This document shows, in pieces, positions 33,836 through 43,086 of a DNA stretch of 64,000 nt (the stretch's first letter is position 1; each line of letters begins with the position of its first letter). Position numbers and translations under genes: made by a program. A model generated the notes under the pieces. That model searched no databases. It had not been told where the DNA came from and saw only the letters and a list, made by a program, of their open reading frames with translations. This DNA comes from CAMYMQ01 sp963730305 (GTDB lineage Bacteria; Pseudomonadota; Alphaproteobacteria; Bin65): the NCBI GenBank assembly GCA_963730305.1, contig CAVSRB010000001.1, forward strand, positions 1-64,000, read 5' to 3'.

Positions 33836-35335
33836 TTATGACTTTTTCGCCTTGGCCTTGGTCGTCTTCGCGGCCTTGGCCGCCGGCTTCTTGGCGCTCG
33901 CCTTGTCGCCGGAAGACTTGCTGCTCGCCGATTTGCCCGACTTGGAGCCTGCCGACTTGTCGCTTGTCGACTTGCCGCTTGCCGACTTGCCCGCGGGCTT
34001 CTTCTCCTCGCCCTCGTCCTCCGGGACGGCGAGCAGCTCGTCGACGGTGATCTCCTTCTCGGTGGTCTTGACCAGCTCGAGGATGAAGTCGATCACCTTG
34101 TCCTCGTAGAGCGGCGCGCGCAGGCTTTCGCGCGCCTGCTGGTTCTTCTGGTAGAACTCCATCACCTCGCGCTCGCGGCCGGGATAGCGCTGCGCCTCGC
34201 CGACGATGGCGCGCGAGATCTCGTCCTGGCCGACCTGGATCTCGTTGCTGCTGCCGATCTCCGACAGGATCAGGCCGAGCCGGACCCGGCGTTCGGCGAT
34301 GGTGCGGTACTCGGCCTTGAGGTCGTCGTCGGACTTGTCCTTCTCGTCCTCGTCGAGCTCGCCGCGCTTCTTGCGCTCCTCGAACTGCTGCCAGATCGCC
34401 TCGAACTCGGTGTCGACCATGCCCGGCGGCAGCTCGAAGTCGTGGCCCTCGGCGAGCGCGTCGAGCAGCTCGCGCTTGAGCCGGGTGCGCGCCATGGCGT
34501 TGTAGTTGTTCTCGATGTCGTCGCGGACCGCGGTCTTGAGCGCCGCGAGGTCGTCGAGGCCGAAGCTCTTGGCGAGCGCGTCGTCGATTTCGGCCGGCTT
34601 GGCCCGGCGGACCTCCTTGACCGTGACCGCGAACACCGCGTCCTTGCCGGCCAGGTGCTCGGCGCCGTAGTCGGCCGGGAAGGTGATCTTGACGTCCTTG
34701 GCGTCGCCGGCCTTGAGGCCGACGAGCTGGTCTTCGAAGCCCGGGATGAAGGTGTTGGAGCCGAGCTGGAGGTGGTGGCCCTCGGCGGCGCCGCCCTGGA
34801 AGGCCTCGCCGTCGATCTTGCCCTCGAAATCGATGACGACGACGTCGCCCTCGGCGGCGGCGTGGTCCTTCGGCGCCTCCTCGGTCTCCTGGCGGCCGGC
34901 CGCGAGCCGGCCGAGCGCGTCCTCGATCTCCTTGTCCTCGACCGGCACCTTGTACTTGGTCAGCTCGATCGACTTGAGGTCGTTGATCTCGAATTCGGGC
35001 AGGATCTCCAGCGACATGGTGTATTCGAGGTCTTCGCCGTCCTCGAACTTGTCGATCTCGATCTTCGGCTGCATCGCCGGGCGCAGGTCCTTCTCCGTGA
35101 TCGCCTCGTTGGCGCTCTCGGCGACGGTCTGCTCCAGCACCTCGCCGAGCACGGACTTGCCGAACCGCTGCTTGAGGATGGCGTGCGGCACCTTGCCGGG
35201 GCGGAAGCCCGGGATGCGCACTTCCTTGCCGACCTCGGTCAGCTTCTGGTCGACCTTGGCGTCGATGTCGGCGGCGGCGACGACGACCTTGAATTCGCGC
35301 TTCAGGCCTTCGGCCGAGGTTTCGGTTACCTGCAT
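33836..35335 (-). CDS. tig: Trigger factor with long Lys/Ser tail
   Basis: A ribosome-bound chaperone and peptidyl-prolyl isomerase. The start MQVTETSAEGLKREFKVVVA at 35,335 opens the ribosome-binding domain, whose signature is GFRPGKVP. The FKBP domain runs about residues 150-245 (GDVVVIDFEGKIDGEAFQGG, FIPGFEDQLVGL), and the C-terminal chaperone arms about 250-440. The last 60 residues (KPAGKSASGKSTSDKSAGSK onward) are Lys/Ser/Ala repeats, longer than in most relatives. It heads tig-clpP. 499 residues versus about 430-450 usual, the difference being this tail. Confidence 0.95.
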   Translation of the reverse strand: MQVTETSAEGLKREFKVVVAAADIDAKVDQKLTEVGKEVRIPGFRPGKVPHAILKQRFGKSVLGEVLEQTVAESANEAITEKDLRPAMQPKIEIDKFEDGEDLEYTMSLEILPEFEINDLKSIELTKYKVPVEDKEIEDALGRLAAGRQETEEAPKDHAAAEGDVVVIDFEGKIDGEAFQGGAAEGHHLQLGSNTFIPGFEDQLVGLKAGDAKDVKITFPADYGAEHLAGKDAVFAVTVKEVRRAKPAEIDDALAKSFGLDDLAALKTAVRDDIENNYNAMARTRLKRELLDALAEGHDFELPPGMVDTEFEAIWQQFEERKKRGELDEDEKDKSDDDLKAEYRTIAERRVRLGLILSEIGSSNEIQVGQDEISRAIVGEAQRYPGREREVMEFYQKNQQARESLRAPLYEDKVIDFILELVKTTEKEITVDELLAVPEDEGEEKKPAGKSASGKSTSDKSAGSKSGKSASSKSSGDKASAKKPAAKAAKTTKAKAKKS

Positions 35336-35421
35336 CTCACGGTGTCCTGTTCTTCCCAAGCTGGCCGGCGCGGGGCCGGTCCGGTCCACTGTCCCGGTCC
35401 ACGGTTCGGAATTGGGGTTGG

Positions 35422-35503
35422 TGCGGGCGGAGGGACTTGAACCCCCACGACTTTCGTCACTGGTACCTAAAACCAGCGCGTCTACCAGTTCCGCCACGCC
35501 CGC
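35422..35503 (-). tRNA. tRNA-Leu (TAG)
   Basis: Minus strand: acceptor GCGGGCG pairs with CGCCCGC, discriminator A; anticodon arm CTGGT-TTTAGGT-ACCAG holds TAG; a long variable arm (TGACGAAAGTCGT) marks a class II tRNA. No encoded CCA. Confidence 0.96.
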
Positions 35504-35618
35504 GCAGACCGGCGTGCCGGCCGCGACCGGCGCGAACGGTGTGTATAAGGCGGGACCGATGGGCGTTCAAGGGGCGCGGAAGGACCGCAGACGGGTGCCC
35601 CGAACGGCGCCGGCAGGC

Positions 35619-36956
35619 TCAGCGCGGCGAAACGGCGGCGCGCCCGCCCGACGCCTTGAGCGCCCGCAGGGCCGCCGCCGCGGCCTCGGCGTCTTCCAGC
35701 CCCTGCTTGCGGTTCAGCGGCAAGGGCTCCTTCAGGCCCGGCTGGGGCAGCACCTCGGGCGGGTAGACCGCGACCGGCGCGCCCTGCTTGCGGCCGAGGT
35801 GGAGGTCCTTCTCGTTGGTGCCGTCGGGCACGACGATCTCGTCGCCCTTCTTCTCCAGGTCGAGCCACCACTTGGTTTGCTTGTGCTGGCCGCCGAACCC
35901 GAGCTTGTCGTCGATCCAGATCAGGAAGCGGCGGGTCCAGGGCAGCTTGATCGCCGCCCACATGGCCAGCCGGTAGCCGAGGATGCCCTCCTTGTTCCAC
36001 GGGCAGACCTTCATGCAGCGGCCGCAGGCCGAGCCCTTCAGGTTGGTGACCCGGTAGGTGGTGCATTTGCCGACGTCGGGCTTCCAGATCTCGTAGCCGT
36101 TGTAGAGCACCTTGTCGCCCCAGGAGATCGCCTGGGCCGGGCACTCGCGGGCGCACTTCCGGCACTTGTCGCAGAAGTCCTGGAGGCCGAAGTCGATCGG
36201 CTTGTCGGGGACCAGCGGCAGGTCGGTGGTGATGATCGCGGTCTTGTGGCGCGGGCCGATGAAGGGGTTGAGGATGACCTCGCCGATCCGGCTCAATTCG
36301 CCCAGGCCGGCGAGCAGCATCAGCGGCACCTGCTGGACGTCGCCGTCGGCGTTGGAATGGGCCTGCGCCTCGTAGCCGAGCCGGCGGATGTATTCGGCGA
36401 CGATGGTGACCACCGTCGAGCCCTTGAGATAGGCGCGGTAGCTCTGGCCGCCGGAAATCCAGTCGTCGCCGGTCGAGGCCGCCATGGTCTCCCAGCCCTG
36501 GTCGATCGCGACGACCACGGCATACTTGTGCCGGGTCTTGATCTCGTTGCCCTTGGCGTCATGGGAATACCAGGCCCACTCGGGCATCTCGCAGACGCCG
36601 ACGAAATCGGCGTCGAGGAAGTAGCACATCGACTTGATGTGCTCGGTCAGCTTCTGCGGGTCGTTGGGCACCGGCGCCTTGCTCTCGGCCGCCTCGCCGC
36701 GGTGGATCGGCACCTGCTTCCAGTGCAGCCGGCCGATCGCGGCGTTGAACGGCTGCTTGGTGACGAAGCGCTTGATCTCGGTCCCGGCCTTGGTCCCGAG
36801 GTCGCCCATGAAGGCGCGGACGAAGAAGTCGGCGCGCTTGGGCATCGCCTTGACCGCGTCGGTGATCAGCGTGGTCGGCCTGTCGACCCGCTTGATCTTC
36901 TCCATCGGATAAGCGCCGAGGTGCATCGGCCGGTTCTTGCGCGAGAAAACCCGCAT
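35619..36956 (-). CDS. rdhA: Reductive dehalogenase-family protein, cytoplasmic
   Basis: 445 residues matching the corrinoid/iron-sulfur reductive dehalogenases, which remove halogen from organohalides. Two 4Fe-4S sites are visible: CDKCRKCARECPAQAIS near residue 280 and CGRCMKVCPWNK near 325. The preceding block PLMLLAGLGELSRIGEVILN and DKPIDFGLQDFC is the conserved corrinoid-side region. Tat signal and RdhB anchor are absent, so the protein is soluble, unlike respiratory RdhA. The NADPH-flavin and 2Fe-2S domain found fused in self-sufficient catabolic enzymes is also absent, so a separate electron donor is required. An operator-like palindrome lies 28 bases upstream of its start and marR follows immediately upstream. 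Substrate unknown; some family members reduce epoxyqueuosine-like or unknown substrates, so dehalogenation is not certain. Confidence 0.85.
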   Translation of the reverse strand: MRVFSRKNRPMHLGAYPMEKIKRVDRPTTLITDAVKAMPKRADFFVRAFMGDLGTKAGTEIKRFVTKQPFNAAIGRLHWKQVPIHRGEAAESKAPVPNDPQKLTEHIKSMCYFLDADFVGVCEMPEWAWYSHDAKGNEIKTRHKYAVVVAIDQGWETMAASTGDDWISGGQSYRAYLKGSTVVTIVAEYIRRLGYEAQAHSNADGDVQQVPLMLLAGLGELSRIGEVILNPFIGPRHKTAIITTDLPLVPDKPIDFGLQDFCDKCRKCARECPAQAISWGDKVLYNGYEIWKPDVGKCTTYRVTNLKGSACGRCMKVCPWNKEGILGYRLAMWAAIKLPWTRRFLIWIDDKLGFGGQHKQTKWWLDLEKKGDEIVVPDGTNEKDLHLGRKQGAPVAVYPPEVLPQPGLKEPLPLNRKQGLEDAEAAAAALRALKASGGRAAVSPR

Positions 36957-36982
36957 GGTCGCCCCCCTGGTTAAGAGGGCGA

Positions 36983-37004
36983 TTTAATATCATTTGATAT
37001 TAAA
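36983..37004. promoter_or_regulatory. Palindromic operator before rdhA, probable MarR site
   Basis: TTAATATCA (36,984-36,992), TT, TGATATTAA (36,995-37,003): perfect 9-bp arms, extended by one T-A pair on each side. It is a pure AT palindrome in GC-rich surroundings, 27 bases from the rdhA start and 88 bases after the end of marR, and has the size and symmetry of MarR-family sites. Confidence 0.75.
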
Positions 37005-37091
37005 AATCGCAACCGTGGAACCCGCGCGCAAACCGCCATGGCACCGAAGACGAAACGCAGCCGGTTCGTCGCCCCTACGCCATCGACGTCC

Positions 37092-37544
37092 CTACTCCAT
37101 CGCTTCGGTGCCGGCGGTCAGCTTGGCGAGGATGCGGCCGAGGGCGCGGCGCTCGTCGGCGCTGAGCAGGGCCAGGATCTCGCGGTAGCGCTTGGTCGCC
37201 GCGGGCTCGATGGTGTCGAACAGGCGCTGGCCCTTGGCGGTCAGCGCCAGGGTCAGCCGGCGGCGGTCGCTCGTGTCGGGGGTCACGGCCAGGCTGCCGC
37301 TCTCCTGCAACCGGCGGACGGCGCGGTTGACCGCCATCTTCTCCAGGCCCCAGCGGCGGGTGATCGCGCCGGCGGTCGTGCCCGGCTGCTCCCTGACGCT
37401 GACCAGCACGCGCCATTCGGTCAGCGTCACCCCGTGGGGCGCGGTGACCTCGGTGGCGAAGGCGCGGCCGATTCGGTTGGAGACGACGTGGACCCCGGCG
37501 AGCAGGTAGCCGCTGCGCTCCTCCGGCCGCGCGTCGTCGCTCAT
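37092..37544 (-). CDS. MarR-family transcriptional regulator
   Basis: 150 residues. The winged helix spans about 40-105: VTLTEWRVLVSV, TTAGAITRRWGLEKMAVNRAVRRLQ (recognition helix) and the wing SDRRRLTLALTAKGQRLF, with the conserved D-R-R. Flanking helices give the dimer. Its start overlaps the stop of the E1-like gene (ATGA), so these two are co-translated, and rdhA follows after an operator-bearing gap. MarR proteins are known to control reductive dehalogenases in other organisms. The ligand is unknown. Confidence 0.92.
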   Translation of the reverse strand: MSDDARPEERSGYLLAGVHVVSNRIGRAFATEVTAPHGVTLTEWRVLVSVREQPGTTAGAITRRWGLEKMAVNRAVRRLQESGSLAVTPDTSDRRRLTLALTAKGQRLFDTIEPAATKRYREILALLSADERRALGRILAKLTAGTEAME

Positions 37545-40005
37545 CGCCGGCGGGCCCGGCTCCGGTCGAGGCAGGCGCGGGCGCAGGCGTCGAGGATCGC
37601 GTCGGCGTCGATCCGGTGGATCCGGTAGAGGTCGGCGATGTCGCCCGACTGGCCGAAATGCTCGACGCCGAGCGACTGGACCGCGTGGCCGCGGACGCCG
37701 CCGAGCCAGGACAGGGTCGCCGGGTGGCCGTCGAGCACGGTGACGAGGCCGGCGTCGGGCGCCAGCCGGTCGAGCAGCGTCTCGACGTGCGGCGCGTGCC
37801 CGCTCCGCCGTCGGCCCCGGTCTGGCGCGCGCGCTGGGCCGCCGACCAGCCGGCGTTGAGCCGGTCGGCCGAGGTCACCGCGAGCAGGCCGGCGCCGGGC
37901 ACGTCGTCGACGATGGCCTCCCAGGCCGCCAGGGCCTCGGGCGCGACCGCGCCGGCAAACGCGATCGCCAGCTCGGCCCCGTCGGCCGGCTCGCGCAGCC
38001 AGTAGCCGCCGGCGATGACGGCGTCCCGAAGCGCATCGGTCATCGGCCGCTCGGGCTGGGCGATGCCGCGGGTCGACAGGCGCAGGTAGACCGAGCCGCC
38101 GTTGTGGTCGCGGTGCCAGCTCGACGGGCTGGCCGGGACCGAGCCGTCACGCTGCATGTAGTCGAAGCCCCATTCCATGATCGCGGCCAGCTCGTCGGCG
38201 TAGGCCGGCTCGAAGGCGGCCAGCCCGTCCTGGCTCATGCCGATCAGCGGCGTCGCGATCGACTGGTGCGCCCCGCCCTCGGGCGCCAGCGTGATCCCCG
38301 ACGGGGTCGCCACCAGCATGAAGCGGGCGTCCTGGTAGCAGGCGTAGTTGAGCGCATCGAGGCCGCGGCTGATGAACGGGTCGTAGAGCGTGCCGATCGG
38401 CAGCAATCGCGTGCCGAACAGGCTGTGCGACAGGCCCATCGCGGCGAGCATGATGAACAGGTTGTTCTCGGCGATGCCGAGCTCGAAATGCTGGCCGCGC
38501 ACCGACATCTTCCACTGCTGGGCCGAGACCACCTTCTCGTCCTTGAAGGTGTCGCCGCGGTCGCGCCGGTCGAACAGGCCGCGGCGGTTCACCCACGGGC
38601 CGAGGTTGGTGGAGACCGTCACGTCCGGCGAGGTGGTGACGATGTGGTCGGCGAGTGCGCTGTCGCCGCGGGCCAGGTCGTTGAGGATGCGGCCGAACGC
38701 CTCCTGGGTCGACGCTTTGGCGGCGGCCGGCGCCGCGATCGCCGGCACGGCCACGCGCGGGGCGTTGTGCCGCCGCGGGTATGCGCGCGCGAACGGCACG
38801 TCGTCGAGGAAGGCGCGCAGGGTGTCGGGCTCGGCGTCGAGGCCGGCGAACGGGTCCCATTCCGCGCCGTCGGGGATGTTCATGCTCTTCTTGAACCCGG
38901 CCATCTGGTCGGTGTTCATCAGGCCGGCGTGGTTGTCCTTGTGGCCGGCGAAGGGCAGCCCGAAGCCCTTGACCGTGTAGGCGATGAAGCAGGTCGGCTG
39001 GTCGTCGTCGATGCTGCGGAACAGCTCGCGCATCGCCGCCATGTCGTTGCCGGCGAGGTTGGTCATCAGCCGGTGCAGCGCGGCGTCGTCGTAGCCGTCG
39101 AGCAGCGCCTCGACGCCGGGCACGTCGCCGATGTCGGCGGTGATGTGGCTGCGCCAGCCCTTGATCTCGGCCTCGGCCGCCTCGCCCCGGGCGATCGAGC
39201 CGCCCTTGAAGCACAGTGCGGCGTAGAGCGAGTTGGGCGTGGTGTCGATCCAGTCGCGCAGGGCGTCGCCGCCCTTCTTGGCGAAGGCGGCTTCGAGCAG
39301 CTTGCCGTACTTGGCCGTGATCACCCGCCAGCCGAACGACTCGAACATGTCGTCGAAGCGGCCGTAGAGGTTGTCGCTGATCGTGCTGTCGAGGCTCTGG
39401 CGGTTGTAGTCGATCACCCACCAGGCGTTGCGCAGGCCGTGCTTCCAGCCCTCGAGCAGCGCCTCGTAGATGTTGCCCTCGTCCAGCTCGGCGTCGCCGG
39501 CGAGCGCGACCATGCGGCCGGGCCGCCCGCCCTCGGGCAGCATGTTCTTGACCGCGAGATACTCCTGCACCAGCGCGGCGAAGCTGGTCATCGCCACGCC
39601 GAGGCCGACCGAGCCGGTCGAGAAATCGACGTCGTCGGCGTCCTTGGTCCGCGACGGGTAGGACTGGGCGCCGCCGAAGCCGCGGAAATCGGCGAGCTTG
39701 TCGACCGTCTGGTGGCCCAGGAGGTACTGGATCGCGTGGAACACCGGGCTGGCGTGCGGCTTGACCGCGACCCGGTCGTTCGGCTCCAGGACATCGAAAT
39801 AGAGCGCGCTCAGGATCGTCGCCGACGACGCGCACGACGCCTGGTGGCCGCCGACCTTGAGCCCGTCGCGCGCCTCGCGCAGGTGGTTGGCGTGGTGGAT
39901 CATCCAGCTCGACAGCCAGAGCACCTTGCGCTCGAGCTGCTGGAGCAGGAACAGGTCGTTGGTTTGCTGTGCCTTGGGGGCGGCGCGCCCGGAGGTGGAT
40001 GGCAT
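37541..40005 (-). CDS. Transketolase / pyruvate dehydrogenase E1-like enzyme, one frameshift
   Basis: A thiamine-diphosphate enzyme of about 820 residues. The TPP motif starts GDAELDEGNIYEALLEGW and ends in IDYNRQSLD. The pyrimidine domain has QHFELGIAENNLFIMLAAMG with the catalytic Glu, and TPSGITLAPEGGAHQS. Sequence order fits the homodimeric E1 (AceE) / transketolase-like MdeB group more than sugar transketolase. The frame breaks near 37,796 (GGCGCGTGCC); with one base restored it continues HVETLLDRLAPDAGL to SRARRR at 37,541. No E2 or E3 gene is in the window, so a free E1-type activity on a 2-oxoacid is possible. Co-translated with marR. Confidence 0.85.
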
Positions 40006-40099
40006 CGTTCGCTCTCGCTGGGGACCGATCCGGAACTTATCCGGATCGGTCCGGCGAGTCAGCGGGTTTGCCCCACCCGTCCGTGCATGGACGGGCTGC

Positions 40100-40321
40100 T
40101 CAGTCGATCACGCGCTCGTCGTAGTTCTGGAAGAAGACCGGCAGCGAGAGGATGCGCGGCCCTTCCTTGTAGGTCGGCCAATGCGGCTTGCGCATCTCGA
40201 TGTCGAACTTGACGTGAGGTACGCCCGCCGGATCGGAATAGACCGACTTGATCTCGGCCGTCTCGACCATCTGGTCCTTGCGCACCCTGCGGAACGTGCA
40301 CCCGGCCCGGACGTATTCCAT
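40100..40321 (-). CDS. Unrecognised 73-residue protein
   Basis: I start at 40,321 (MEYVRAGCTFRRVRKDQMVE); the frame before it is poor. The protein is mixed strand and helix with VRKDQMVETAEIKSVYSDPA, HVKFDIEMRKP and a motif RILSLPVFFQNYDERVID. The composition and spacing resemble small, conserved alphaproteobacterial proteins of unknown function, but I cannot name the family. It lies upstream of the E1-like gene on the same strand, separated by 94 bases, and behind an AT-rich promoter region. Confidence 0.6.
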   Translation of the reverse strand: MEYVRAGCTFRRVRKDQMVETAEIKSVYSDPAGVPHVKFDIEMRKPHWPTYKEGPRILSLPVFFQNYDERVID

Positions 40322-40452
40322 GGAGTGTCCGCGCTGAAAGAAGATCGAGGTCAGACGGCGGCTTCCACTGCTTTGTAGCATTTTTATTCCCCCCTGTTGC
40401 AGTGCGGCTTCCCACTCCGCACAGGGTTAAATATCTGTAAAGTGACGCTGCC

Positions 40453-40482
40453 TGTATAGTGAAAAAGATGGTTAATTTTCAA
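40453..40482 (-). promoter_or_regulatory. Promoter of the small-protein gene
   Basis: On the minus strand TTGAAA (40,482-40,477), 18 bases, TATACA (40,458-40,453). The surrounding 40,430-40,540 is AT-rich and also holds a GTGCGG/CCGCAC hairpin (40,391-40,415) in the transcript leader. Confidence 0.45.
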
Positions 40483-40542
40483 AAAGTTATGTGACAATCC
40501 TATGATTATAGTTAATGAATATGGTTAACGTTTTCCCTCGCC

Positions 40543-42030
40543 TTAATCTTTTTTGGACGCGCTATCATAAAGCGTTGATATGACAGGAATAATACGATCG
40601 GGGAGATCGTCGGCGATCAGGCCCGGTCCGGCCGCCGCAGCGGCCTCTCCGTGTATCCATACGCCGGCGCATGCTGCCGGGAAACCCTGGGTTTGCTGGC
40701 CGATGAGGGCCCCGATGACGCCCGACAGGACGTCCCCGGCGCCGGCGGTCGCCAGCCAGGCCGGCGCGTTGGCGTTTATTGCCGCGTAACTTGACGGGTC
40801 GGCGACAACGGTGTCGCCGCCCTTGAGCACGACTGTGGCGCCGACTTGCGCGGCGGCGGTGCGGGCCCGCGTGAGCTTGTCCCCCGAGCCGTCGAACAGG
40901 CGGGCGAATTCGCCCTCGTGCGGGGTCACGACGACCGGGCCACGGATCAGCCCGGCGAGCCGGTCGGCGGCGCCGGCAAAGGCGGTCAGCGCGTCGGCGT
41001 CGAGCACCGTCGGCAGGCCCGTGGCCAGCGCCGCCTCGACCAGCGCCGTCGCGTGCGCATCCGCGCCCAGGCCGGGGCCGGCGACCAGGGCGGTCACCTT
41101 GCGCGCGGCGACCAGGCCGGCGAGCGCGTCCGGTTCGGGCGTCGGCACCGCGAGCAGCGCCGCCGTACCGGCGAGATAGGCGTCGGCCTTGTCGGGCGGA
41201 CAGGCGACCGTGACCATCCCCGCCCCGGCCCGCAGCGCCGCGCGGGCGGCGAGCCGGCCGGCGCCGGTCATGGCCGGGCCGCCGAAGACCAGCACGTGGC
41301 CGCGCCGGTACTTGTGGTCCTCGAGGCTCGGCCAGCGCAGCGCATCGAGCCACAGGTCGGGGTGGTTCTCGGCCTGCTGCGGGCCGATCGCTTCGAGCAC
41401 GTCGTCCGGGATGCCGATATCGGCGACGACGGTTTCCCCCGCCAAGAGCCGCCCCGGCAGAAGCAGATGGCCCGGCTTCTTGCGAAAGAAGGTGACGGTC
41501 AGATCGGCCTGCGCCGCGGCGCCGAGCACGGCCCCGCTGTCGCCGTGGACGCCGCTCGGCACGTCGACCGCGATCACGGGCGCGGGCGACGCCTCGGCCG
41601 CCGCCAGCACCTCGGCGGCCATGCCGTCGACCGGCCGCGCGAGGCCCGCGCCGAACAGGGCGTCGACGATGAGTTCGGCGCCATCGAGCAGCGCCGGGGT
41701 CAGGGGATGGATGTCGTCGTGCCAGCGGTCGGCGGCCCAGGCGGCGTCGCCCGTGAGCGCCGCGCGGTCGCCGAGCAGGCCGACATGCACCGGCCAGCCC
41801 ATTTCCGACAGATCGCGCGCCGCGACGAAGCCGTCGCCGCCGTTGTTGCCCGGTCCGGCCAGGACGACCACCCGGCGCGGGCTCCAGCGGTCGGCGATCG
41901 CCCGCGCGATCGCGGCCCCGGCGTTCGCCATCAGCTCGGTCCCGGGCGTGCCGGCCGCCATCGCCGCCCGGTCCGCCCGGTACATCTCTTCGACGCTCAG
42001 CAGGCAGTGCGCCGCCTCGGCCTGGTTCAT
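40543..42030 (-). CDS. nnr: Bifunctional NAD(P)H-hydrate epimerase/dehydratase
   Basis: Repairs damaged NADHX/NADPHX. N-terminal YjeF epimerase (about 1-215): GPGNNGGDGFVAARDL is the signature and the Asp-rich loop follows. C-terminal dehydratase (about 225-495, ribokinase-like): VFGGPAMTGAGRLAARAALR, VVTPHEGEFARLF, KGGDTVV and ATAGAGDVLSGVIGAL, the anion hole with catalytic Asp. 495 residues, normal for the fused form. It is often next to glnB in alphaproteobacteria, but not here. Confidence 0.95.
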   Translation of the reverse strand: MNQAEAAHCLLSVEEMYRADRAAMAAGTPGTELMANAGAAIARAIADRWSPRRVVVLAGPGNNGGDGFVAARDLSEMGWPVHVGLLGDRAALTGDAAWAADRWHDDIHPLTPALLDGAELIVDALFGAGLARPVDGMAAEVLAAAEASPAPVIAVDVPSGVHGDSGAVLGAAAQADLTVTFFRKKPGHLLLPGRLLAGETVVADIGIPDDVLEAIGPQQAENHPDLWLDALRWPSLEDHKYRRGHVLVFGGPAMTGAGRLAARAALRAGAGMVTVACPPDKADAYLAGTAALLAVPTPEPDALAGLVAARKVTALVAGPGLGADAHATALVEAALATGLPTVLDADALTAFAGAADRLAGLIRGPVVVTPHEGEFARLFDGSGDKLTRARTAAAQVGATVVLKGGDTVVADPSSYAAINANAPAWLATAGAGDVLSGVIGALIGQQTQGFPAACAGVWIHGEAAAAAGPGLIADDLPDRIIPVISTLYDSASKKD

Positions 42031-42270
42031 CGTCGTGCCGCCCGTCCCCTGGTTGGCCTATCCGCTAGATCGGCCGTCCGCTGGTTGGATTTCGGTGCGG
42101 AGTCGGCACCGCCCGCGCGGCCTTGTCAATGCGGCACCGCGGCGGTTCGGGCCGCCGAGACCCTGCCCAATTCTTGCACCCGTGCCGCGCGCACCGTATG
42201 AAGCCGCTCCAACCCCACGGCGTGCCGCGCCGTCGCGCCGGCACCGCCCCGCATCCCGATCGAGGACAGA

Positions 42271-43086
42271 ATGACCGCCGACCGCTACGCGAAATACGAA
42301 AGGCTGCAGTTCGACCGCCCGGCCGAGGGCGTGCTGCGGGTCACCATGATCAACCCGGACAGCGCGCGCAACTCGGCCGACGCCAAGATGCACAACGAGC
42401 TCGCTTACGTCTGGCGCGACATCGACCAGGACGAGGCGGTCGGCGCGGTCATCCTGCGCGGTGCCGAGGACGCCTTCTCGGCGGGGATGGAGTTCAAGGA
42501 CATCGAGAACATCGTGTCCTCGCACGACTTCCGGATGCGCGTGTGGAAGGAAGCCCGCGACATCGTCTACAACGTGATCAACTGCGGCAAGCCGATCATC
42601 GCGGCGATGAACGGCCCCGCCGTCGGCGCCGGCCTGGCCGCCGCGATGGTCTGCGACATCACCATCGCGACCAAGACCGCGCGCATCGTCGACGGCCACA
42701 CCCGGCTGGGCGTCGCCGCCGGCGACCATTCGGCGATCGTCTGGCCGCTCCTGTGCGGCATGGCCAAGGCCAAATACTACCTGCTGACCTGCGACGCGAT
42801 CACCGGCGAGGAGGCCGAGCGGATCGGGCTGATCTCGCTGTGCGTCGAGGACGGCGAGCTGGAGGCCAAGAGCATCGCGGTGGCGAGCAAGCTGGCCAAC
42901 GGCGCGCGGATCGCGATCTCGCACACCAAATACGCGCTCAACAACTGGCTGCGCATGATGGGCCCGAACTTCGACGCCTCGCTGGCGCTCGAATTCCTCG
43001 CCTGGGAGGGCCCCGAAGTGCGCGAGGGCCTCGACAGCTTCAAGGAGCGGCGTAAGCCGGACTTCCCGAAGAGCTCGCCGATCTAG
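42271..43086 (+). CDS. Crotonase-superfamily enoyl-CoA hydratase/isomerase
   Basis: 271 residues. Crotonase signature MNGPAVGAGLAAAMVCDITI supplies one oxyanion-hole Gly and AFSAGMEFKDIENIV the first. At the usual Glu position of hydratases the sequence is VAAGDHSAIVWPLLCG, with an Asp where hydratases place Glu, so it may be an isomerase, hydrolase or decarboxylase of the superfamily. ATG start follows GAGGACAGA. The pair of crotonases in this half (also 59,219) are not close paralogues. Divergent from nnr; the 240-base gap between them holds no clear signal. Confidence 0.85.
   Translation: MTADRYAKYERLQFDRPAEGVLRVTMINPDSARNSADAKMHNELAYVWRDIDQDEAVGAVILRGAEDAFSAGMEFKDIENIVSSHDFRMRVWKEARDIVYNVINCGKPIIAAMNGPAVGAGLAAAMVCDITIATKTARIVDGHTRLGVAAGDHSAIVWPLLCGMAKAKYYLLTCDAITGEEAERIGLISLCVEDGELEAKSIAVASKLANGARIAISHTKYALNNWLRMMGPNFDASLALEFLAWEGPEVREGLDSFKERRKPDFPKSSPI

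Noticed and set aside
35619..36956. Epoxyqueuosine reductase (QueG)
   Set aside because: The two 4Fe-4S motifs and DKPIDFG block match the reductive dehalogenase side; length and N-terminus differ, but I keep QueG-like activity as a minor alternative.
34683..36974. Long plus-strand open frame (763 residues) over tig, tRNA-Leu and rdhA
   Set aside because: It is antisense to genes with clear motifs, crosses a tRNA and has biased composition typical of a GC-rich shadow frame.
38104..40212. Long plus-strand open frame over the E1-like gene
   Set aside because: Antisense shadow of a high-GC gene; no motifs and a Val/Arg-rich composition.
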